Source: Paenibacillus piri
Lineage (GTDB): Bacteria > Bacillota > Bacilli > Paenibacillales > NBRC-103111
Direction of reading: 5' to 3'
NCBI RefSeq assembly: GCF_004354045.1
Contig: NZ_SMRT01000008.1
Span: 124,001-188,000, forward strand
DNA length: 64,000 nt
Both the position numbers and the translations under genes were made by a program. Positions 55,151 through 62,100 of this stretch are shown here, one piece after another. Positions within the stretch are counted from its first letter, which is position 1. Each line of letters opens with the position of its first letter. The notes under the pieces are model-generated. The model searched no databases, was not told the origin of the DNA, and saw only the letters and a program-made list of their open reading frames with translations.

Positions 55151-57475
55151 ATGCTGAGCAAGTGGATAGAACGCATACGACAATTCATCAACCCGCTGCT
55201 GCCGCGAGCCAATTATTTAAACCGGCTTATTTGGTTCGGCTGCTTGTCCGTATCCATTCCGATCGTGCTTGCCGGAAGCGCATATTACCACTTTTCCATC
55301 GTCAAGCTGACCGATCAATTCAAAGTGGACAACCTTGCTTCGATCACGCTGCTGAAGGACCGGATGGAAAATGTGCTTACGGCGGTGGAGCTTGAGTCGC
55401 TTAAAATATCGGCCAATTCGCTGGTCAAGGATAATATGGGCAAGCCCGAATTCGACGACTACATGCTGTTCGGGATGATACTCAATACGTTTCAGGTTCA
55501 TAAAAACTCGAGCAGCCTGATCAGCGAAATTATGCTGTACGACAAACTATCCAATGCGGTGTTGACAAACAATTACGGTTATTTGCCTTATATGGCCTAC
55601 AAGGACCACGACGATATCGATATTATTATGCATATGGACGGTTCCGGCAAATGGGTTCACCTGCCCAATGCCAGCCAGGACGGGTATTTGTCCTTCGTTC
55701 GCAAGCTGCCTCTGATGACGATCGGGGATCAGGCGCAGGGCGTGCTGGCCATTCATGTCCAGGAAGACGTGCTGGAAAAAAATCTGGTCAACTATTCGTT
55801 TGCCAAGGAGCAGTCGCTTATGCTGCTCGACTCGCACAACAACATCATTCTGCATTCCAAGGGCAGGAACGCGCTGGGCCAATCCTCCGCTTTATTCGCC
55901 GGCCTGCAGGAAATTATCAAAGACGACAATCCAACCGGGCAAATGACGATCCTGGACGACAAGCAGGAGCGGTATTTGGCGGTTTATTATAAGACGACGT
56001 TCGGCCGCACCTATATATCCTTGCTGCCGGAACGGGCGATGACGAAGGAATTGACGTGGATTCGCTGGGTGATCGTCAGCTCCGTGCTGGCGCTGCTTAT
56101 ATTCGCCTTGCTGCTGATCTATTTCGCATCCAAACGGGCCTATAATCCGATCGAGCAGTTGATCCGGTACGGCGAGCATATTGGCAACGGCCAGCCGCTG
56201 TCGCCGAATGGCAACGATATCGAATACATCAAATCGTGCCTGAGCTATTTGAACGAGCAGTCGGAATCGCTGAACCATTATTTGCAAAAGATCAGTCCGA
56301 ATATTCGCAACCAGTTTTTGCAAAAGCTGCTGTCGGGAAGCGCTGTCAGCCGTGCCTCGCTGCTTGACGAATGCCGCGAGCAGCAAATTCCGGTCGAGGG
56401 CACGTTCGTGGTGTTGGTCGCAATCGTGGAGAACATGTTCAAGGAAAAACGGTTTTTGCCTAGCGAAGGCTCTATTGTCATGTTCGCCGTAACGAATGTC
56501 ATGAACGAGCTGCTTGTTAAATCGCAGCTGACCGGATATATTTTAGAGAAGAACGAGCGAGAAGGGATTGCCATTCTTCATTTTAACGGCGAGGCGTCGG
56601 AGGGGGAGATTCGCGAGCGGACGAAGGCGTTTGCGCTTGAAATCCGGGAGGCGCTGGCAACGTATTTATCGTTCTCGATGTCGGTTGGCGTCGGCAAGGC
56701 GTATTCAGGGATTGCCGCACTGGCCGAATCGTACCGGGAAGCGAAGCTGGCGCTGCAGCACCGCATCATTAATGACAGCGATCCGGTGCTGTTCGCCGAG
56801 GAAATGGAGCAGACGGGCCGGCAAAGCATGTTTTTTTATCCGAACGAGCAGGAAAAAATTATCGTCGACGCACTAGCCCGCGGCGAAATGGAGCTTGCCG
56901 AGCAGGCGCTGAACCAGTTCGCCCAAATCGTCCGGGGCTCCGAATCGTACAATACGATTTACCAGTGCTATCACGTGCTGCTGTCCTCGATTATTCAGTC
57001 GCTGGAGGAGAAGGGGCCGGGTATGCTTGACTCGCTGGAGGACAACTGGTTCGATCAGCTGAAAGCGCGGCAAACGTCACGAGAAATTTATGAGTGGTTC
57101 ATTGAAATCATCTTTCCGTTATATAAACGGATTACCGAGGAGAGCCGGAAAAAGGGCGCCAAGCTGGCAATCCAAGTCGTATGCAAGCAGATCAAGGAAA
57201 ATGTGGGCGGGAATCATTCCCTCATCGATTTTGCCGATATGGTCGGCCTTAGTCCGTCTTACTTAAGCAAGCTGTTTAAAAAGGAGCTGGGCGTTTCCTT
57301 TGTCGAGTACGTGATGGAGAGCAAGGTGAACAAGGCGAAGAAGCTGCTTGAGGATACCGATTACAGCGTGATGGAAATCGCTGAAATGGTCGGCTATTCC
57401 GAGCGGAATTTGAACCGCGCCTTCCAGCGCTACGTCAATATGTCGCCGAAGCAGTACCGGTTATCGCATCGTTAG
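55151..57475 (+). CDS. membrane-bound AraC-family regulator (YesS/YtdP-like)
   Basis: A 774-residue one-component regulator. Two helices (~25-48 and ~295-320, IRWVIVSSVLALLIFALLLIYF) bracket an extracellular Cache-like sensor; a cytoplasmic linker follows, then a C-terminal AraC HTH (HSLIDFADMVGLSPSYLSKLFK; IAEMVGYSERNLNRAFQRY). Members of this class control adjoining importer and hydrolase genes in response to extracellular sugar. ATG 55151 follows GGAGG. Own promoter, so independent of the operon it probably controls. Confidence 0.9.
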   Translation: MLSKWIERIRQFINPLLPRANYLNRLIWFGCLSVSIPIVLAGSAYYHFSIVKLTDQFKVDNLASITLLKDRMENVLTAVELESLKISANSLVKDNMGKPEFDDYMLFGMILNTFQVHKNSSSLISEIMLYDKLSNAVLTNNYGYLPYMAYKDHDDIDIIMHMDGSGKWVHLPNASQDGYLSFVRKLPLMTIGDQAQGVLAIHVQEDVLEKNLVNYSFAKEQSLMLLDSHNNIILHSKGRNALGQSSALFAGLQEIIKDDNPTGQMTILDDKQERYLAVYYKTTFGRTYISLLPERAMTKELTWIRWVIVSSVLALLIFALLLIYFASKRAYNPIEQLIRYGEHIGNGQPLSPNGNDIEYIKSCLSYLNEQSESLNHYLQKISPNIRNQFLQKLLSGSAVSRASLLDECREQQIPVEGTFVVLVAIVENMFKEKRFLPSEGSIVMFAVTNVMNELLVKSQLTGYILEKNEREGIAILHFNGEASEGEIRERTKAFALEIREALATYLSFSMSVGVGKAYSGIAALAESYREAKLALQHRIINDSDPVLFAEEMEQTGRQSMFFYPNEQEKIIVDALARGEMELAEQALNQFAQIVRGSESYNTIYQCYHVLLSSIIQSLEEKGPGMLDSLEDNWFDQLKARQTSREIYEWFIEIIFPLYKRITEESRKKGAKLAIQVVCKQIKENVGGNHSLIDFADMVGLSPSYLSKLFKKELGVSFVEYVMESKVNKAKKLLEDTDYSVMEIAEMVGYSERNLNRAFQRYVNMSPKQYRLSHR

Positions 57476-57551
57476 AGAGCTGTCGGTGAATAGGGGGCTG
57501 TTCCCATAGTTTATACCGGCAGCCTCTATTAATATAAAGAAGGGGGAGCTT

Positions 57552-57977
57552 ATGCCCGAAATTAGAGAAATGACGATTCACGATTATGATATGTGTATAA
57601 CTCTGTGGAAGCGCACAGAAGGTATGGCGTTAAGCGCCGCCGATTCCCGGGAGGCGATCCGCAGTTATTTAAATCGGAATACCGGCATGAGCTTTGTATG
57701 CGTGGATGGCGGACAGGTGACAGGCACCATATTGTGCGGACATGACGGAAGAAGAGGTTATATATATCATGTCGCCGTAGATCCGGAGCACCGGGGAAAA
57801 TCGATCGGCCGGCGGCTCGTGGACTGCAGCCTGAAGCGGCTGCAAATAGCGGGCATCGACAAATGCCATATCATGGTTATTGAGGATAATGAGATCGGTA
57901 ACCGTTTCTGGAGCCTGTCGGGGTGGATGAAGCGGGACGGAATTTTGCTCTATTCCAGCGAAACCGCATTTCCCTGA
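57552..57977 (+). CDS. GNAT-family N-acetyltransferase
   Basis: A 141-residue acetyltransferase. The acetyl-CoA loop is VAVDPEHRGKSIGRRLV (~75-91), preceded by GRRGYIYHVAV and followed by CHIMVIEDNEIGNRFWSLSGW, the usual RimI/YpeA-like layout. Acceptor unknown. ATG 57552 has AAGGGGGAGC. Its TGA stop lies within the left part of a partial repeat B copy. Confidence 0.88.
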   Translation: MPEIREMTIHDYDMCITLWKRTEGMALSAADSREAIRSYLNRNTGMSFVCVDGGQVTGTILCGHDGRRGYIYHVAVDPEHRGKSIGRRLVDCSLKRLQIAGIDKCHIMVIEDNEIGNRFWSLSGWMKRDGILLYSSETAFP

Positions 57978-58013
57978 CAAATGCGCTAGTCCCCTAAGGA
58001 CGGCGAAGCCGAT
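57973..58013 (+). repeat. repeat family B, copy 4 (partial)
   Basis: The right ~40 bp of the element: CTGACAAATGCGC, a CCTAAGGAC core and GGCGAAGCCGATT. The left end TTTGCTTCGC is missing and the GNAT coding sequence takes its place. Confidence 0.8.
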
Positions 58014-58050
58014 TGTCCCTGATTTGCATGAATTGTATTGAATGCTCGCT

Positions 58051-58929
58051 TTACGTTCCGAAGGTAGACCAGTGCATCGGACGAGCCAATGACGCAGGCA
58101 GTTTTGTGCCGGCGTCTCCCTTTGCCGCGTTGAGTTGGGCTTGGGTGAGAAAAATAGCGCCGGTGAGGTCGGCACCTCTAAGGTCGGCGTCCCGGAAATC
58201 TGCACCGATAAGGTCAGCCGCCCTCAGATCGGCGCCTCTTAGGTCAGCGGCTATAAGGCAGGCCGCTCTCAGGTTGGCAGCTCTGAGGTCGGCATCTCTC
58301 AGTTTGGCGCCGATAAGGTCGACGCCGCGGCCATAGGCCTTCCTACGACCTGAAGAGCCCTTCGACTGGCAATAAGCTTCGGCTCGCACAAGCTCGCTGG
58401 CACGCAGGAGCAGAGCATTGATTTTTGCCCGGTGTGCCGCCACATCCAATTCCAAGAGAGAGCCGGGATCTAAGTGAGTGAGGCTTTCCGTCTCATCGAG
58501 CGCCGAGCTGAGTGCATCGTGAATCGGACGGGCCGGCTGCAGCGTCAGCGCTTCGGTCAAATACCAGAGCAGCTCATGAAGCTGGCGCATAATCGGGAAT
58601 ACCTCGAACATTTGATTCGCGGATCCCGGCGATTGCCGCCAGTCGCGTCCGCCGTAAGTAACTTGAGAAACCTTTTGCCCCGCACCGAAGCAGTCATAAA
58701 CCGTGCACCCCCGAAACCCCCGCTCTCTGAGGCTGTTATGAATACCGCAGCGGAAGTCCGATTGCAGATTTTGGCAAGGCTGCCCGGCATCTTTGTCGGT
58801 CGCAAAGTCTGCCGAAGCTGCGAAAGGCAGCGCGACACAGCACAACCCGAAGCAGTTCTCGCAATCCGCTTGCATATGGAGGCGGCTTCTGTCAGGGGAA
58901 GGTCCTGAATATTCGCGATTGTCACACAT
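58051..58929 (-). CDS. Cys-rich pentapeptide-repeat protein
   Basis: A 292-residue protein in two parts. The N-terminal part is rich in Cys (CENCFGLCC ~23-31, then an NLQSDFRCGIH segment and GCTVYDCFGAGQ) and could bind metal. The C-terminal part (~205-265) is about ten pentapeptide repeats of the A(D/N)LR type, a right-handed beta helix. Similar full-length proteins occur mainly in actinobacteria, suggesting transfer (from memory, not searched). ATG 58929 follows AAGGAGG; a start at residue 19 has no ribosome site. Confidence 0.8.
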   Translation of the reverse strand: MCDNREYSGPSPDRSRLHMQADCENCFGLCCVALPFAASADFATDKDAGQPCQNLQSDFRCGIHNSLRERGFRGCTVYDCFGAGQKVSQVTYGGRDWRQSPGSANQMFEVFPIMRQLHELLWYLTEALTLQPARPIHDALSSALDETESLTHLDPGSLLELDVAAHRAKINALLLRASELVRAEAYCQSKGSSGRRKAYGRGVDLIGAKLRDADLRAANLRAACLIAADLRGADLRAADLIGADFRDADLRGADLTGAIFLTQAQLNAAKGDAGTKLPASLARPMHWSTFGT

Positions 58930-59060
58930 TGCGCGGCCTCCTTCCTGTTCATACGTTGATTTTCCACGAGCCCATTATTGCACAAAGTAAGAGGCAGATC
59001 AATTTCCGCATTACTGCCTGTGCAACGTTCTCCTAGTAGTGAGTGCTTATTGAACTATCG
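58930..59060. other. intergenic, no gene recognised
   Basis: Region upstream of the pentapeptide gene; nothing beyond its presumed promoter was seen. Confidence 0.35.
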
Positions 59061-59287
59061 GAGACTGTCGATTAATAGGGATAAGGGCTTGGAGAATGGC
59101 TTCAAGGCGAGTCGTATTACGGGGGCTCCCCCAAAAGTAATCGGAATTAACTACAAAACATCGCGTCACTTTTGGGGGACAGGTTATTGCATTGTTACCG
59201 AAAAGTATAATGAAATCAAGGCAATAAAACGTGTTTGAGCTTCGATTTCATCTCCAAAGCCCGTTCCCGTCCTTTAATCGACAGTCC
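59061..59287. mobile_element. MITE-like inverted-repeat element
   Basis: About 227 bp bounded by GACTGTCGATTAA (59063-59075) and its exact complement (59274-59286); the similarity of the ends continues imperfectly for ~40 bp. CTATCG occurs directly on both outer sides (59055-59060 and 59288-59293), as expected of a 6-bp target duplication. A second perfect inverted pair, CCCCCAAAAGT (59128) and ACTTTTGGGGG (59168), lies inside. No transposase frame. Confidence 0.6.
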
Positions 59288-59523
59288 CTATCGTCCCGCT
59301 AGTTGAGAAAAGTCATTATGTTTTCAAGCTGGTTTTATCTCTACACGCACGGCTCAAATGTCTAGCGGGAAGCCCGAGGCACGTGATAGACTATACGTTA
59401 GAAGGGTGTGCATCCTTCTCCCCCCTGACGCCGATTGCGGAGGAGTAGGTGATGGGGTGTGAGCCTTTAATATTGTTCATCGGATTGAGTGGAACGATCG
59501 CGACTGGTAAGGAGAGAAAGTTC
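59288..59523. other. upstream region of GMC oxidoreductase, no gene recognised
   Basis: About 235 bp with a GAAGGGTGTG/CATCCTTC inverted pair near 59400. No consensus promoter was seen. Confidence 0.35.
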
Positions 59524-59577
59524 ATGAGGATGAGTAATTATGATACACGCCGAATATCATTGGGTGGTGAACGTTGA
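59524..59577 (+). CDS. 17-residue leader ORF coupled to GMC oxidoreductase
   Basis: ATG 59524 follows a strong AAGGAGAG ribosome site and encodes MRMSNYDTRRISLGGER; its TGA overlaps the oxidoreductase ATG by one base (TGATG). Likely a translational-coupling leader. The Arg-Arg pair recalls twin-arginine signals of related enzymes, but no hydrophobic stretch follows. Confidence 0.4.
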   Translation: MRMSNYDTRRISLGGER

Positions 59578-61709
59578 TGAAACCTAGCGATCAGAAGTAT
59601 TTTTCAAGCGAGGTGAGCCCTGTCTTGGAGGCAGTCGTCGATCGGATGATTCCGGAAGATGCATGGCCATCGGCAACCGATGGGGGAGTGTTGGCCTACC
59701 TGCAACGTCGAGCCGGCGAGGATGTCGCCACCTGGATGGATTTGATTGTACCCGGACTTCACGCATTGGATGCAGATGCAAGCGCTTTCTATCGTCGGCC
59801 ATTTTCGGAACTGTCGGCAAATGAGCAAGACGGACTGTTACGTGACCTGGAGCATGATAATTTTCAGGACTTTCCCGTTTCGCAGAAACTTTTCTTTTCC
59901 ACCCTATTGAGCCTGGTTATCGAAGGTTATTATGGAAGTCCAGGTGCGGGCGGGAATCGTGGGGGTAAGTCGTGGGAGATGATTGGTTTTCGTCCGGGTC
60001 CCGTCTCCGAACTCCATGAACCGGTCCTGGAAACCGAACTGCCACAACGGACCTTCGATCAGCTCCGGGACCGGTATGACGTTATCGTCGTCGGGGCAGG
60101 GGCAGGGGGCTCGGTAGCGGCGGCGGTGTTGGCCGAATCGGGACTTCGCGTGCTCGTCGTCGAGCGTGGAAGCTGGCTTCGATACAGTGAGATAGGCAGC
60201 GATCATGCGCGCAATCATCGTTTTAGCAAATACGGTCATAACACAGGACCAGGGTTGGAAGGCAATCCTCGCACGATTCTTTTGGCCAACGGAGATGAGC
60301 GGATTACAGCACCCTTTGAGGGTGACTACCATAATAACGCGATGACGGTGGGCGGCGGCACACGCGTCTACGGAGCACAAGCATGGCGATTTCATTCGGA
60401 TGACTTTCGTATGGCTACTCGCTATGGGATTCCAAACGGGAGTTCGCTTAGTGATTGGCCGATTAGCTACGATGAACTCGAACCTTATTACGAGCGGGCG
60501 GAGTGGGAAGTCGGCGTTTCCGGGGACGGTGATGCCCACCCGGGACGCGGGAGCCGACGACTCCCTTATCCAATGCCAGCACTGCCGAGGACGCTGGAAG
60601 CAGAACGCTTGGCTCAGGCGGCAGCGAAATTGGGATGGGACGCGGGGCCGGTTCCTCTTCTCATCAACTCGGTCGAACGTGACGGTCGACCGGCCTGTGG
60701 GCGATGCGGCCAGTGTGTCGGATTTGCTTGCCCGACCAATAGCAAGAATGGCGGCCACAATACGATGTTATTGAGGGCTATCAATACCGGTAATTGCGAC
60801 CTGATTTGCGATACCATGGTAGAGCGCATAGATAGCGAGGCAGGAAGGCACGCCACCGGGGTTCGCCTTGTACATGAGGTGGCTGGCTCAATCCAACGTC
60901 GGCAAGTGCGGGCGGGGCACGTGGTGATTGCAGCCGGAGCCATCGAAAGCGCACGCCTGCTCCTCAATTCGGCAAGCGATGCAGAACCGCAGGGGCTAGG
61001 CAATCGGAACGGACAAGTAGGAAGGAACCTTCAGGGTCATGTTTATACAGGTGCCTATGCCCTCTTTGATGATCCGATTCAAGACGGTCTTGGGCCTGGA
61101 GTGAGTATTGCCACCTGTCGCTTTGCCCATGGTAACGGGGACGGAATTATCGGGGGCGGTATGCTTGCCAACGAGTTCACGCGGCTGCCGCTGATTCACT
61201 GGAATCGGGCGCTTGGGCCGGATGCCGCACGATGGGGGAGCTCAGGCAAGGTAATGATGCGCGAGAGTTACTTGCGCACTAGCCATGTTCAGGGACCGAT
61301 CCAGGATATCCCGACCCCCGAGTCAAGAGTGCGGCTCTCTCCAACGATTAAAGACCGCTTTGGAATCCCCGTGGCCCAACTCTCGGGAAGTGTCCATCCC
61401 GAGTCTCTTCGAGCCTCAGCTATGCTAGGAGAGCAAGCGGAGATTTGGCTCTGGGCTGCCGGAGCACGTCAGGTTTGGCGAACGCGGCCAGGTGGCGGGC
61501 TCAGTGCCGGGCAGCATCAGGCCGGGACACTGCGCATGGGTAATGACCCTTTGACATCAGTCACCGACCCTCATGGTCGCGTACACGGATACGATAATCT
61601 CTGGGTAAGTGACGGCTCCGTACACGTGACCAATGGCGGGGTTAATCCGGTGTTGACGATTCTTGCTTTGGCTTTCCGCATGGCAGAAAATCTGGTGAAA
61701 CAAGCGTAG
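59577..61709 (+). CDS. GMC oxidoreductase fused to gluconate 2-dehydrogenase subunit 3-like domain
   Basis: A 710-residue flavoenzyme. Residues ~10-130 resemble subunit 3 of gluconate 2-dehydrogenase (VVDRMIPEDAWPSATDGGVLAY, VSQKLFFSTLLSLVIEGYYGSPG), and residues ~165-710 are the large GMC subunit with the FAD motif DVIVVGAGAGGSVAAAVLAE, a CGRCGQCVGFACP cysteine cluster, AGAIESARLLL and a C-terminal GGVNPVLTI. Substrate is probably a polyol, sugar or sugar acid. ATG 59577 is coupled to the leader ORF. No export signal seen. Confidence 0.82.
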   Translation: MKPSDQKYFSSEVSPVLEAVVDRMIPEDAWPSATDGGVLAYLQRRAGEDVATWMDLIVPGLHALDADASAFYRRPFSELSANEQDGLLRDLEHDNFQDFPVSQKLFFSTLLSLVIEGYYGSPGAGGNRGGKSWEMIGFRPGPVSELHEPVLETELPQRTFDQLRDRYDVIVVGAGAGGSVAAAVLAESGLRVLVVERGSWLRYSEIGSDHARNHRFSKYGHNTGPGLEGNPRTILLANGDERITAPFEGDYHNNAMTVGGGTRVYGAQAWRFHSDDFRMATRYGIPNGSSLSDWPISYDELEPYYERAEWEVGVSGDGDAHPGRGSRRLPYPMPALPRTLEAERLAQAAAKLGWDAGPVPLLINSVERDGRPACGRCGQCVGFACPTNSKNGGHNTMLLRAINTGNCDLICDTMVERIDSEAGRHATGVRLVHEVAGSIQRRQVRAGHVVIAAGAIESARLLLNSASDAEPQGLGNRNGQVGRNLQGHVYTGAYALFDDPIQDGLGPGVSIATCRFAHGNGDGIIGGGMLANEFTRLPLIHWNRALGPDAARWGSSGKVMMRESYLRTSHVQGPIQDIPTPESRVRLSPTIKDRFGIPVAQLSGSVHPESLRASAMLGEQAEIWLWAAGARQVWRTRPGGGLSAGQHQAGTLRMGNDPLTSVTDPHGRVHGYDNLWVSDGSVHVTNGGVNPVLTILALAFRMAENLVKQA

Positions 61710-61842
61710 TGAAATATAGACACGAGCAAAGCTTTATACGCCGGCTCGAAATCGAAGTTGATTGTTCGCGCTCACGCAGGTGTAGTTGGCCGGTTTCAGA
61801 GGTACAGCAGTAGGAAAAATTCCAGAGGGGTTGTATTGTTGA

Positions 61843-62055
61843 TTAATCTTTGATAGCCCCGGCGGCAATGTCCGAAATAAACTGCCTGCTGACAAAAAGA
61901 AACATAACAATTAATGGTAAGGTTGCCATTAAGGTTCCAGCCATGACCATAGCATAATCCGTTTTGTAAATACCGTTTAGTTGAGATAAGACAATCTGAA
62001 GCGTATATTTTTCCGGATTATTCAGATAAAAAAGTATTGTAGTGTCCTTCTTCAT
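61843..62055 (-). pseudogene. truncated sugar ABC permease (C-terminal remnant)
   Basis: Only ~70 codons remain: NNPEKYTLQIVLSQL, DYAMVMAGTLMATLPL and FISDIAAGAIKD are the last two helices and tail of a MalG-type permease, which is normally ~270-300 residues. The N-terminal two thirds, including the EAA loop, are absent; upstream sequence in any frame is not permease-like. It sits 45 bp behind the multicopper oxidase on the same strand, marking a rearrangement junction. Confidence 0.8.
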
Positions 62056-62100
62056 TGATGAACGGGCTGGCTGGATGAAAGGTAGCTGGCCGTGCTCTTT

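Noticed and set aside
58978-59238. 86-codon ORF across the MITE-like element
   Set aside because: Runs through inverted repeats with no protein features.
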